Shown here in pieces: positions 1 to 8,524 of a stretch of DNA of 64,000 nucleotides. Position numbers and translations under genes: made by a program. The notes beneath the pieces are model-generated. The model saw nothing but the letters and a program-made list of their open reading frames with translations. It was not told where the DNA came from and ran no database searches. This DNA is from Devosia sp. (GTDB lineage: Bacteria > Pseudomonadota > Alphaproteobacteria > Rhizobiales > Devosiaceae), in assembly GCA_017794705.1 (NCBI GenBank), contig CP051235.1, positions 2,436,001-2,500,000 of the forward strand. The letters are read 5' to 3'. The stretch's first letter is position 1. Each line of letters opens with the position of its first letter.

Positions 1-80
1 TCCCCATATATACCCGGTTACTGAAAATTCCTAGGGTCCGGACGGGGATCAATGGCCACCCAGGTTGCAAGGAGGAACTC

Positions 81-503
81 ATGACTGACACTTCACAACG
101 TGCCGCGCCGCCGCTTTGGCTGAACATCTTGCTCTGGATCGGCCAGGCCTTTCTGGCCTTCGCTTTTGGAAGTGCCGGGTTCATGAAGCTCACGGTCCCG
201 GCTGACCAACTCGCCGAGATGATGAATTTCGTCAATTACACACCGGCGTGGCTGGTGATGTTCATCGGTGTTATGGAAGTGCTGGGGGCGATCGGGGTCA
301 TTCTGCCTGCGGCCACCCGCATTTTGCCCTGGTTGACGCCATTGGCCGCGCTCGGCTTTGCCATCATACAGGTGCTGGCGATTGGCGTGCATGCCTCGCT
401 TGGCGAAACGGCAACAACGTTGCCTGCCAATCTTGTGTTGCTTGCCGTTGCGGTGTTCGTGGTCTGGGGGCGACACATGGCCGCCCCGATCGCTTCGCGT
501 TAG
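81..503 (+). CDS. DoxX family membrane protein
   Basis: Small integral membrane protein of the DoxX-like family. Four hydrophobic segments are visible (roughly residues 14-36, 55-77, 85-105 and 110-130), the usual four-helix layout, and 140 residues is a normal length. The start is fixed by a strong ribosome binding site, AAGGAGG, five bases before ATG 81. DoxX proteins are loosely linked to redox or quinone functions, but no substrate can be read from this sequence. The gene ends 14 bases from a convergent DJ-1/PfpI gene and appears to be transcribed alone. Confidence 0.85.
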   Translation: MTDTSQRAAPPLWLNILLWIGQAFLAFAFGSAGFMKLTVPADQLAEMMNFVNYTPAWLVMFIGVMEVLGAIGVILPAATRILPWLTPLAALGFAIIQVLAIGVHASLGETATTLPANLVLLAVAVFVVWGRHMAAPIASR

Positions 504-516
504 GACGGTCGCCTCG

Positions 517-1092
517 TCAGGCCGCCGCCTGATGCTCGGCGGCGTGTTGGGCGATGTACCAGTCGAGTTCAGGTCCGCCCTTGCCGAGAAGCTGAAAGAT
601 CTCGCGCATGAAAGTCACTGGCGCCGTTCCGGCGGCTGTGACCAGCTTGTCGTCAGACACCGCGCTTGCGGTCTGCCGGTAGTGATCGGCGCCCTTGTAG
701 GCGGGGACCTGTTGCAGGAACTCCAGGCTGTTCGAAGTATGGGCCGTCCGATCAAGCAATCCGGCGCGGGCGAGTGCCAGCGTGGCGCCGCAAATCGCGC
801 CGATCGGCTTGCCCGCCGAATGGGTGTTGAAAAGCAGCGTTGATAGATCAGGGGCGTCTTCGCTCTCCCAGATGTCACCGCCATTGACCAGCAGCAGGTC
901 GAAGTCGGCCGGGCTGAGGTCTTCGACCGCACGGTCGGGTTTGACCTTGAGGCCGCCCGAGGAAGTCACCGGCAGACCCCCGGGTGAAGCCGTCAGCACG
1001 TTGAGGCCGTAGAAGCTGCGGCCCGCCGCCATGGCAAGCGCGCATTCCCAGTCGGCATAGCGGTCGGTCAGAATGTTGATGATCGTGGTCAT
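517..1092 (-). CDS. DJ-1/PfpI family protein
   Basis: Class I glutamine amidotransferase-like protein of the DJ-1/PfpI superfamily, 191 residues. The nucleophile elbow is visible as AICGATLALA with Cys101, preceded by the strand FDLLLVNGGD near residue 65. Members act as glyoxalases, chaperone-like proteins or isonitrile hydratases, and the sequence alone does not choose among these. I start at ATG 1092 because AAGGAC lies just upstream; a longer open frame to 1278 would run into the divergent regulator. The roughly 80-base divergent spacer with the WYL regulator suggests that regulator controls this gene. Confidence 0.85.
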   Translation of the reverse strand: MTTIINILTDRYADWECALAMAAGRSFYGLNVLTASPGGLPVTSSGGLKVKPDRAVEDLSPADFDLLLVNGGDIWESEDAPDLSTLLFNTHSAGKPIGAICGATLALARAGLLDRTAHTSNSLEFLQQVPAYKGADHYRQTASAVSDDKLVTAAGTAPVTFMREIFQLLGKGGPELDWYIAQHAAEHQAAA

Positions 1093-1171
1093 GATCTTGT
1101 CCTTGTTTGCGTCCGATGTCTGAAGGTAGTCTCCGGCTCTTCCAGATTCTGTCAGCAGGGACATGGCGGGC

Positions 1172-1864
1172 ATGGCGCGCTCCGAGCGATTGTTGAACCT
1201 GATGCAGGCGTTGCGCCGCCGGCGGCGTCCGGTGAAAGGCGAGGTGCTGGCCGGGGAAACCGGCGTGTCGCTGCGCACGCTCTACCGTGACATCGCCACG
1301 CTCAAATCCATGGGCGCCGCCATCGATGGTGAAGCTGGACTGGGGTTCCAGTTGCGTGCCGATTACTGGTTGCCGCCCCTGATGTTCTCCAACGAAGAGA
1401 TCGAGGCGCTGGTGCTGGGTCTTCGGACTTTGGTGCACGGACCGGACGCGGACCTGCGCCAGACGGCGGAGGATGCGCGCGCCAAGATCGCCGCTGTCCT
1501 GCCGGGCGACCGGCGCGAGGTTATGGAGGCGGTGGGCCTGTTTGCACTGCCACCCTGGGGGCGGGAAGGGGACGACAACCGGCTGTCGACGATCCGCAGG
1601 ACGCTGCGCGAGGAAACAGAATTGTTTCTGCACTATACGGACAAGCAGGGGGCGGAGACGAAACGGCACGTCTGGCCGGTGGCGCTCGGGTACACGGACA
1701 ACCGGCAGATGCTGGTGGCCTGGTGTACGCTCAGGGAGGCGTTCCGCAGTTTCTGGGTGGATGCCATGCTGGAGGTGGCGGACACGGAAAAGCGTTATCC
1801 GCGCCCGCGCCGGACGCTGCTGCACGAGTGGCGCACGGGCCACAATTTCCCCTCGTTCAAATGA
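1172..1864 (+). CDS. YafY-type HTH/WYL transcriptional regulator
   Basis: DNA-binding regulator with an N-terminal winged helix (about residues 5-60, ending in the recognition stretch VSLRTLYRDIATLKSMGA) and a C-terminal WYL-type domain containing HVWPVALGY and WCTLREAFRSFWVDAM. WYL domains typically sense nucleotides or other small ligands. ATG 1172 is preferred over ATG 1163 because AGGGA (1157-1161) is at proper spacing only for the later codon. The gene is divergent from the DJ-1/PfpI gene, which is its likely target. The effector is unknown. Confidence 0.87.
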   Translation: MARSERLLNLMQALRRRRRPVKGEVLAGETGVSLRTLYRDIATLKSMGAAIDGEAGLGFQLRADYWLPPLMFSNEEIEALVLGLRTLVHGPDADLRQTAEDARAKIAAVLPGDRREVMEAVGLFALPPWGREGDDNRLSTIRRTLREETELFLHYTDKQGAETKRHVWPVALGYTDNRQMLVAWCTLREAFRSFWVDAMLEVADTEKRYPRPRRTLLHEWRTGHNFPSFK

Positions 1865-1956
1865 GTTTCATCAAGAATTGTCTTGAAGGGCAATTTCGCC
1901 GCGTTGCGGTGTTTCGGCTTGCTTGATAAGAGGCGCACACATTTGAGAATCTGGAG

Positions 1957-3087
1957 ATGGTGCTGGTGAATTTGCTCCGGCGCATGGGAATATTTGCCGT
2001 TGCTTTTGTGCTGACCGCGTGGGTTGCGGTGTCGGCGCAGGCGACGCCACTGCTGCTGGTCGACATGGACACAGGCGCGGTGCTGTTCGAGCAGGACGCC
2101 GGCCAGTCCTGGCACCCCGCCTCGCTGACCAAGCTTATGACGGCCCTGGTGACCTTCACCGCGATCGCCAACGGGCGGGTCGATCTCGACACGCCGGTCA
2201 TTATTTCCGAGCACGCGCTGGACGTGCCGCCCAGCAAGGTCGGCTTTCCCGTCGATACGGGTGTGCGCATGGAAGATGCGCTGAACCTGTTGATCGTCAA
2301 ATCGGCCAACGACATTGCGGTGGCCATTGCCGAGACCGTGTCAGGTTCTGAGGCCGCCTTCGTGAACGAGATGAACGAGATGGCCAACGTGCTGGGGTTG
2401 ACGGCGACGCATTATGTCAATCCGCACGGGCTGCATGATGAGAGGCAGGTGACCAGCGCCCGCGATCTGGCGATCCTGTCGCTGGCCATCCAGCGCTACT
2501 ACGGCCAGTACATGCACATTTTCAGCACCACCGAAGTGCAAGTGGGCAATGCGCGGCTTGATTCCAATAATGACCTTCTGACCCATTTCCGCGGCACGAC
2601 CGGCATGAAGACCGGCTATGTGTGCTCGTCGGGACTGAACATGGTGGCAACGGTGGAGCGCGAGGGCCGGCGGTTGATGGCGGTGGTGCTCGGCGCGTCC
2701 TCGGCGCGTGAGCGGGGCGAACGGGCGGCGCAGATGATTGTGGGTGCCCTGCGTGGCCAGATAGGCAACACCGGGCTGAACATTACCCAGATCGCCAACC
2801 GGCCGGGGTCACCGGTCGACATGCGGCCGAACATTTGCGGCGCCGGCGCGCGTGAATATGTCGATGCCCTCGAGGCGGCCTTTCCATACGGGATGGAAGG
2901 ACAGCCGAGTTTTCTCACTGACGAGATCGCCGATCGCAGTTATCGCGTGGTGACCCTGGGGCGGATTCGCGATGTGCCGCTTCCCCTGCCGCGTCCGGCC
3001 AACGCGCCCCTGTTGCGTGGCAGCGCTGATCCGCTGATGGCGGATGCAGGGCCGGGCTTTCCGTTGCCGCGGCCGCGGCCCAACTAG
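1957..3087 (+). CDS. D-alanyl-D-alanine carboxypeptidase (peptidase S11)
   Basis: Penicillin-binding protein 5/6-type carboxypeptidase that trims the terminal D-Ala from peptidoglycan stem peptides in the periplasm. A signal peptide covers about residues 1-29 (ending SAQA). All three active-site motifs are present: SLTK (Ser56-Lys59), SAN (116-118) and KTG (218-220). The C-terminus is proline- and arginine-rich. ATG 1957 directly follows a GGAG, so GTG 1966, nine bases after the same GGAG, is an alternative start. It converges on tusA with a six-base gap. Confidence 0.93.
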   Translation: MVLVNLLRRMGIFAVAFVLTAWVAVSAQATPLLLVDMDTGAVLFEQDAGQSWHPASLTKLMTALVTFTAIANGRVDLDTPVIISEHALDVPPSKVGFPVDTGVRMEDALNLLIVKSANDIAVAIAETVSGSEAAFVNEMNEMANVLGLTATHYVNPHGLHDERQVTSARDLAILSLAIQRYYGQYMHIFSTTEVQVGNARLDSNNDLLTHFRGTTGMKTGYVCSSGLNMVATVEREGRRLMAVVLGASSARERGERAAQMIVGALRGQIGNTGLNITQIANRPGSPVDMRPNICGAGAREYVDALEAAFPYGMEGQPSFLTDEIADRSYRVVTLGRIRDVPLPLPRPANAPLLRGSADPLMADAGPGFPLPRPRPN

Positions 3088-3093
3088 GGTTGG

Positions 3094-3312
3094 TTACGCC
3101 GCCGGGCGGGAAATCGAAAAACTGAACCCGTCGCCGGTCTCGCTGATCTCGATCTCAAGTCCGGCCCTGGCGCAAAAATGCGGCACGTCAATGCGGGCCA
3201 TCGGGTCGGTTGTCAGAAGCGTCAGCGTATCTCCGGGCTTCAGACCAGCGGCTGCCTTTTCGACGCGCAGCACGGGAAGCGGGCATTTCTGGCCCCGCGC
3301 GTCGACCAGCAT
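3094..3312 (-). CDS. TusA-family sulfurtransferase
   Basis: 72-residue sulfur-carrier protein of the TusA/SirA/YedF family. The diagnostic segment near the N-terminus reads DARGQKCPLPVLR, with the persulfide-carrying Cys9 or Cys10 in the CPxP box. Family members relay sulfur to tRNA thiolation, molybdenum cofactor enzymes or selenium metabolism. No tusBCD-like genes lie nearby, so the acceptor is unknown. The gene lies 9 bases downstream of the CAP-domain lipoprotein gene on the same strand, suggesting co-transcription. Confidence 0.9.
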   Translation of the reverse strand: MLVDARGQKCPLPVLRVEKAAAGLKPGDTLTLLTTDPMARIDVPHFCARAGLEIEISETGDGFSFSISRPAA

Positions 3313-3321
3313 GACGGGCGC

Positions 3322-3831
3322 CTATTGGGCCGGCGCGGGGGTCGGTGCGGCAGCCAGGGTTGGCGCCGGGCCGCCGAGCAGCAGCACCCAGTGCACGCCA
3401 TATTCGGAACTGGCATTGTAGGCGGCGGCTATGCCCATGCGGGTGGCCGTCGGGTCGGCAATGGCGGCCGCGTCGGCGGCCTGGCCGCGCCAACCGGAGA
3501 AGGTTTCGGCGAAATTGGCATAGCCGGCGCTGTAGCGGACCTGCAGCACATTGGCCGGCGCCGGGGGGCGATTGCCGCTGGCGGCATATTGCTGGGCAAT
3601 CTGGGCGGCAGTGCCGGAAAGCGCCGGATCTTCGGACAGGGTCGGCACACCGCGCGAACGGCGGAACTGGTTGATCAAGCTGAGAGCCTCGGCGCGGTCA
3701 AGGGTTGCACCGGACTGGTCCATGCGGGCCGTCAGCCCGACCGGCAGGCCGGACGAGGAACAGGCGGCCAGGGTCAAAAGGGCTACCACGGCGATGGACT
3801 TGAGCGAGATATTCACTGCGGAAGAATTCAT
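3322..3831 (-). CDS. CAP (SCP-like) domain lipoprotein
   Basis: 169-residue exported protein with a lipoprotein signal: a hydrophobic stretch from about residue 11 and the lipobox LAAC. The mature part is a CAP/SCP domain, seen in LINQFRRSRGVPTLSEDPAL (start of domain), the alanine-rich helix AAQIAQQYAASG and the segment EYGVHWVLLLGG at the end. CAP proteins are secreted or surface-bound with poorly defined roles. It is the first gene of a likely two-gene unit with tusA. Confidence 0.85.
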   Translation of the reverse strand: MNSSAVNISLKSIAVVALLTLAACSSSGLPVGLTARMDQSGATLDRAEALSLINQFRRSRGVPTLSEDPALSGTAAQIAQQYAASGNRPPAPANVLQVRYSAGYANFAETFSGWRGQAADAAAIADPTATRMGIAAAYNASSEYGVHWVLLLGGPAPTLAAAPTPAPAQ

Positions 3832-3948
3832 GTCAGAATTTCTCTCAATCTGGCAGGCACAACAATCTGCCCGGCAACCGCCAGGGGCAATTCAATGAGG
3901 GCGAACCGCTATGGGGTATTACCGGCGAAATTGTGGTGAGGCGCAAGA

Positions 3949-4590
3949 TCAGCTTGCGGTTTTTGAGGTTTTTGGTGCCGCAAACCCATGCACGAAGGCC
4001 TCGGCGTGAAGGCGGGCGAAGTTCTCGAGCGACATGGGATGCGACCGGCTGCCGCCCATTTCGGACTGATGCAGGTGGGCGACCAGCATCGGGCTCAGCA
4101 GGGCGATGGCGGCATAGCGCGCATCGGTGTCGATCATCTCACCCCGGTCCATATGGGCCTGGAGCCGTGCCTTGATGGCGTCGATGATGGGCTCGAGCTG
4201 GTGGTTTAGGAAGGCGGGGCCGGTCACTTCATGGGCAAAGGATTCGCCGAGACCGATGACCTGCAGGTCGAGAACGCCGTGGGAAAAGCCCAGCGAGAGG
4301 TCCATGACAAGGTCGGTCACCGACTGCGCAAAGGGTCCGGAAGGAACCGCGGCGCGCTTAAGGTAGCTGTCGCCTTGTTGTCGGGCCTGGGCGAGAACTG
4401 CGTCGACGAGTTCCGGCCTTGATCCGAAATAGTGGTTCATTGTCGGCACGGTGACACCGCAGGCCGCCGCCAGTTCGCGCCAGCTGGCGTTGCGGCCGTC
4501 ACGCGAGGCCAAATGCCGGCGTGCGAGAAGGATCAGTTCCTCGCGCCGTTCGTCATACTTTTTGTCCCGGCTGCCTTTGGGGCGGGCCAT
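3949..4590 (-). CDS. TetR family transcriptional regulator
   Basis: 213-residue repressor-type regulator. The N-terminal helix-turn-helix spans about residues 15-60 and includes ASWRELAAACGVTVPTMNHYFG, a typical TetR recognition helix ending in the YF-G signature. The rest is an all-helical ligand-binding domain. It is transcribed divergently from the adaptor-permease-ATPase operon with 86 bases between start codons, so it probably represses that operon and itself. The inducer cannot be inferred. Confidence 0.9.
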   Translation of the reverse strand: MARPKGSRDKKYDERREELILLARRHLASRDGRNASWRELAAACGVTVPTMNHYFGSRPELVDAVLAQARQQGDSYLKRAAVPSGPFAQSVTDLVMDLSLGFSHGVLDLQVIGLGESFAHEVTGPAFLNHQLEPIIDAIKARLQAHMDRGEMIDTDARYAAIALLSPMLVAHLHQSEMGGSRSHPMSLENFARLHAEAFVHGFAAPKTSKTAS

Positions 4591-4676
4591 GCCATCCTAC
4601 CTGCCGCAAACCTATTGCCAATTGATGCCGGTATCGTTACATAAGTCATTCATTGTATCAAGTGAGATATAAAAGT

Positions 4677-5771
4677 ATGACCACCGAATTTGGTGCCAGC
4701 AACGGTTCGACAAGCAGGCGCAAGCGGCTTGCCCGCTGGCTTGTCGCAGTGTTGTTGATCCTGATTGCCGGCGGCGCCTACGCGATTGTGCAACGGCCGT
4801 GGGAAATCAGGCCGGTGGCGGTCGAGGTCGAGGTGCTGGCACCTGACGTGCTGAGGGAAGTGCTGGCGGTGAACGGCCGGGTGGCGGCTCGCGAGTCGGT
4901 CAACATCCGTTCAGCCGTCACGGCGCGGGCCAATGCGGTCATGGTCGACGAAGGCGACCGCGTCACCGCGGGCGATCAACTGGTGGAACTCGACACGGCA
5001 CAGGCAGAGGCGCTGGTGGCGCAGGCCCAGGCTGCGCTGGACGCGGGCGAAGCGCAGCGGCAACTGGCTCTCGCCACTGCGGAACGGACGCGAGCTCTGG
5101 GGGACGTTGCGTCACGATCGAGCCTCGAAAATGCCGAACTGAATCTGGCGACGGCCACCAAGGAAGTGGAACGGTTGCAGGCCGCGCTCGATCAGGCGCG
5201 TGACCAGCTTGGGCAATATACGATCACCTCACCCCTCACGGGTGTGGTGCTGGAGCGCACCGTCGATCAGGGCCAGTTGGTGGACACGCAAAGCATATTG
5301 TTCAGCATCGCCGACATCGACAATCCGGTGGTGGAAACCGACGTTGACGAGGTCTATTCGGCGAGACTGCGTTCCGGACTGCCGGTGCTGATGAAGGCCG
5401 CCGGCGAGACGCAGACACGTCCGGGCACCGTCAGTTTTGCTGCGCCCCGCATCGACCCGGCGACGGGTGGGCGGGCAATCGCCATCTCGTTCGACGAGGC
5501 AGTCGACCTGCCCATCGGCATGACGGTCAATGCCAACATCGTGGTGTCGGAGATCCCGGACGCCTTATCCGTGCCGCGCCGGGCCATTCTCGAGGCGGAC
5601 GAAAACCCACATGTGTTTGTGATCGTCGATGGCGTGGCGGAAACGCGCGCCATTCAATTTGCCGATTGGCCGGCGCCCCGTGTGCGGGTGATTGAAGGTC
5701 TCGGCGCAGGCGAACGCGTGATCCTTGAGCCCGAGCTTGTGTCGGCGGGTGACCTGGTGGAGCCGAAATAA
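4677..5771 (+). CDS. HlyD/MacA-type periplasmic adaptor
   Basis: Membrane fusion (adaptor) protein of a tripartite-type exporter, 364 residues. There is one N-terminal membrane anchor (about residues 18-38), a first lipoyl half-domain (VNIRSAVTARANAVMVDEGDRVTAGDQL), a coiled-coil hairpin (about residues 100-180) and the second lipoyl half (YTITSPLTGVVLERTVDQGQLVDT). ATG 4677 is chosen over TTG 4653 because AGTGAG lies at proper spacing. It is followed two bases later by an FtsX-type permease. No outer-membrane channel gene is adjacent. Confidence 0.9.
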   Translation: MTTEFGASNGSTSRRKRLARWLVAVLLILIAGGAYAIVQRPWEIRPVAVEVEVLAPDVLREVLAVNGRVAARESVNIRSAVTARANAVMVDEGDRVTAGDQLVELDTAQAEALVAQAQAALDAGEAQRQLALATAERTRALGDVASRSSLENAELNLATATKEVERLQAALDQARDQLGQYTITSPLTGVVLERTVDQGQLVDTQSILFSIADIDNPVVETDVDEVYSARLRSGLPVLMKAAGETQTRPGTVSFAAPRIDPATGGRAIAISFDEAVDLPIGMTVNANIVVSEIPDALSVPRRAILEADENPHVFVIVDGVAETRAIQFADWPAPRVRVIEGLGAGERVILEPELVSAGDLVEPK

Positions 5772-5773
5772 AG

Positions 5774-6982
5774 ATGCGCTACGGGCTCAAGATCGCGTTC
5801 CGCTATCTGACTGCCAACAAGGCACAGACCGGGCTGTTGATCACCGGCGTGGCCGTTGGGGTATTCGTGTTCATTTTCATGAGCGCGCTGATCGGCGGGT
5901 TGGCGGTCTATCTGGTGCAAAGCACGGTGGGCAATGTCTCGCACGTCACCGTCGAGGCGCCGAGCCGGGAGGCGTCGCTGCTGGTCAGTGAAGCGGATGG
6001 CGACGTGCTGGTGGTTACACAGGCGGCGACCAACCAGCGTGAATTGTTGCGAACGGCGGATGCCTTCCTGCCGCTGATCGACACATGGGAGGGGATTGCC
6101 GCCACATCCCGGCAGGTTGTCGGCAACGGGCTGGCCGTGCGCGGTCAGGTGCGGGCGCCGGTCAGCGTGACCGGTGTGGACCTCGACAAGCTTTCCGCGA
6201 TTGCAGATATCGCCGGCAGCATCACGTCCGGCGACGCTGATGTCAGCGGCATGAAAGTGGTGATCGGCTCAAGTCTTGCGGAAGATCTGAGTATCCGGGT
6301 GGGTCAGGTATTGCGCCTGCAGTCCGACCGGGACATCGATCTTGGCCTGATGGTCTCGGGCATCTTCGAGATTGGTGTTGAGGCGCTGGACAGGCGGGCC
6401 GCCTTTGTGAGCCTTGCCACCGCGCGCACCCTGTTTGAGCTGCCGCAAGGCGTGTCGCGCATCGAAATCAAGCTGGAAGACCTCAACCAGGCCGAGCAAT
6501 TCGCCCGTCGGATCGAAGCGGAGACCGGACTTGCTGCCACGCCCTGGACCGAGGGCAATGCCCAATTGCTCAGCGGGCTTCGGGCGCAGGCCAATTCGGG
6601 AAACCTGATCAAGGCCTTTGCACTGATCACCATTGTCATCGGCGTGGCCAGTGCCCTGTTGTTGTCGACCTACCGGCGGCGGCCGGAAATCGGCATCATG
6701 CGGGCCATGGGCGCAAGCCGCGGTTTCGTGGTGCTGGTGTTCGTCACCCAAGGGGCGCTCATCGGCCTGTTGGGCGGCATGATCGGGGCGGCGATCGGCT
6801 TTGCGGCCTTGTCGCCGTTCCCGTTGCCGGAAAATGCCGAACCGGGTGGTTTTCCGATCGATGTCCGGCAAGGCGCTTATGGGCTGGCCATTTCCCTGAC
6901 CGCACTCGGAGCCATTCTGGCCTCGATCCTGCCGGCCCGGTCTGCGTCGCGGGTCGACCCTGTTTCGGTGATCGGACAATGA
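5774..6982 (+). CDS. FtsX-type ABC transporter permease
   Basis: 402-residue permease of the MacB/LolC/FtsX class. One transmembrane helix lies near the N-terminus (about 18-45), followed by a large periplasmic MacB-type domain (about 50-270) and three C-terminal helices (about 280-395). This is the family's usual 1+3 arrangement. The conserved cytoplasmic loop RRPEIGIMRAMGAS is present. It starts two bases after the adaptor gene and overlaps the ATPase gene by four bases, so the three form one exporter operon. Confidence 0.92.
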   Translation: MRYGLKIAFRYLTANKAQTGLLITGVAVGVFVFIFMSALIGGLAVYLVQSTVGNVSHVTVEAPSREASLLVSEADGDVLVVTQAATNQRELLRTADAFLPLIDTWEGIAATSRQVVGNGLAVRGQVRAPVSVTGVDLDKLSAIADIAGSITSGDADVSGMKVVIGSSLAEDLSIRVGQVLRLQSDRDIDLGLMVSGIFEIGVEALDRRAAFVSLATARTLFELPQGVSRIEIKLEDLNQAEQFARRIEAETGLAATPWTEGNAQLLSGLRAQANSGNLIKAFALITIVIGVASALLLSTYRRRPEIGIMRAMGASRGFVVLVFVTQGALIGLLGGMIGAAIGFAALSPFPLPENAEPGGFPIDVRQGAYGLAISLTALGAILASILPARSASRVDPVSVIGQ

Positions 6983-7671
6983 GTTCGTCCAGCCTCGTAT
7001 CGGTCAACGACCTCATCAAGACCTATGGTGAGGGAGACACGGCAACGCATGTCCTCAAAGGGCTCAATCTCGACCTGGAGCGCGGCGACCTGTCAGCGCT
7101 ATTGGGGCCATCCGGCTCGGGCAAGTCGACGCTGCTCACCATTCTCGGCACATTGATGAAACCCACTTCCGGCCGCCATGAAATGCTGGGCGAGGACCTG
7201 ACCAGCGCCGATGATGCCGAACTGACCGAGTTCAGGAACCGGCATATCGGCTTCGTATTCCAGTTTCATCACCTGCTTCCCGACTTTACCGCGCTGGAGA
7301 ATGTGGTCTTTCCCACCGCGGTGCATGCCGGGCGCGAAACCCGGGCAGCCCGCGAACGCGGGCGCGAACTGTTGAACCGAGTCGGGCTTGGTGAACGGAT
7401 GGACTATCTGGCCACGCAATTGTCCGGCGGACAAAAACAGCGTGTGGCCATTGCCAGGGCGCTGATCAACCGGCCCGAACTGGTCCTCGCCGACGAGCCG
7501 ACGGGCAACCTTGACCGGGAGTCGGCGGAGCAGGTGATGGAACTGATCGGCGAGATCAACCGCGAGGAACAGACCAGCTTCCTGATCTCGACCCACGACG
7601 AAAAGATCGCGGCTTCGTGCCGCCGTCAGGTGCTGGTCCGGGATGGAGAGACGGCAGACATGAATGCGTGA
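6979..7671 (+). CDS. ABC transporter ATP-binding protein (LolD/MacB type)
   Basis: 230-residue ATPase for the upstream permease. The Walker A motif is GPSGSGKST (43-51), the Q-loop region reads [18 protein letters not shown], the signature is [15 protein letters not shown] and the Walker B region is [12 protein letters not shown], which is the LolD/MacB subgroup pattern. ATG overlaps the permease stop (ATGA). Together with the adaptor it resembles MacAB or DevBCA exporters for peptides, glycolipids or macrolides. The cargo is unknown. Confidence 0.94.
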   Translation: MSSSSLVSVNDLIKTYGEGDTATHVLKGLNLDLERGDLSALLGPSGSGKSTLLTILGTLMKPTSGRHEMLGEDLTSADDAELTEFRNRHIGFVFQFHHLLPDFTALENVVFPTAVHAGRETRAARERGRELLNRVGLGERMDYLATQLSGGQKQRVAIARALINRPELVLADEPTGNLDRESAEQVMELIGEINREEQTSFLISTHDEKIAASCRRQVLVRDGETADMNA

Positions 7672-7869
7672 GTGATGTCATGCAATCCAGTTCCCAATAA
7701 TCGCGTACCTGATGCCGCAATTTTCCGGTCGCGGAACCCGGTGCTGAGGCGTGCGGCGAACTCTTTTTTTCCGGAATCCCTGGGCCGGTAGGCTTCAATA
7801 CCCGCGAAGTGCCAATCGCCGCCGGTTTCCTTGAAGCGTTGCCAACCTGGTGACAGTGTTATGGAAAAA

Positions 7870-7946
7870 TGGTGATCCCGGCTGGATTCGAACCAGCGAC
7901 CCTCAGATTAGGAATCTGATGCTCTATCCTGCTGAGCTACGGGACC
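7870..7946 (-). tRNA. tRNA-Arg (anticodon CCT)
   Basis: A complete 77-nt cloverleaf is readable on the minus strand. The acceptor stem pairs GGTCCCG with CGGGATC (one G-U pair), followed by A and an encoded CCA. The anticodon stem TCAGA/TCTGA encloses loop TTCCTAA, giving anticodon CCT, which reads AGG arginine codons. The T arm contains GGTTCGAATCC. It stands alone between the exporter operon and a lipoprotein gene. Confidence 0.97.
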
Positions 7947-8079
7947 GTTGGGGCTTGATAGCAAAAGGCCGGGGGAGGTCAAACAGGTTTTGACCGACGG
8001 CCCGGGCGGCAATCTCTTACTTGTCAGGCCTGACAGCCGATTTTATTGTCCTGGGGCAAAAGTGCACGATGTGCGCATT

Positions 8080-8448
8080 ATGGGGGACAATGTGCTGAAT
8101 ATAGTAACGAAAACAGCGGCGCTCATGGGCGTCGTGGCGCTGACGGCTTGCTCGAACACTCTGGCGGGGGGTGACCTGCTTCGGCCGGGCGAGCCGACAG
8201 GTATTATCGAGGTCGTCAACGGTACCTCGGTGCCGCTCAACGTGGTGCTGATTTCGGACTGCGACAACTTTACATACGGGTTCAACCGACTGGCGGACGG
8301 GCAAAGCATTCCGCGCGGGTCGAGCTATTCGTTCCGGGTGTCGGCAGGGTGCTGGGATGTGGACGCAGGCGCCTTCGGTGCGGGCGAAGCCAGACAAAGA
8401 ATGACCGTCGTGGCTGGCGGCATTGTCAGATACACTGTAACAGACTAA
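8080..8448 (+). CDS. Small lipoprotein of unknown function
   Basis: About 122-residue exported protein. A lipoprotein signal ends in the lipobox LTAC, followed by a short glycine-rich linker and a domain (GIIEVVNGTSVPLNVVLIS...) with two or three cysteines (CDN, GCWD). I do not recognise the family; the pattern suggests a small beta-sandwich. GTG 8092, preceded by GGGGGAC, is an alternative start that gives a tighter signal peptide than ATG 8080. A longer reading to 7948 would place a non-signal leader before the lipobox and is rejected. Confidence 0.7.
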   Translation: MGDNVLNIVTKTAALMGVVALTACSNTLAGGDLLRPGEPTGIIEVVNGTSVPLNVVLISDCDNFTYGFNRLADGQSIPRGSSYSFRVSAGCWDVDAGAFGAGEARQRMTVVAGGIVRYTVTD

Positions 8449-8524
8449 CAGGTTCGTATCGGGTCATCCGGTAGGTTTTTTGGGCCGCCTCTCGTCAGCA
8501 AGCGGGGCGGTGGAGAGGGAATTC

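Noticed and set aside
1861..1929. 22-codon open frame after the WYL regulator
   Set aside because: It overlaps the regulator's stop by chance and has no ribosome binding site or recognisable pattern.
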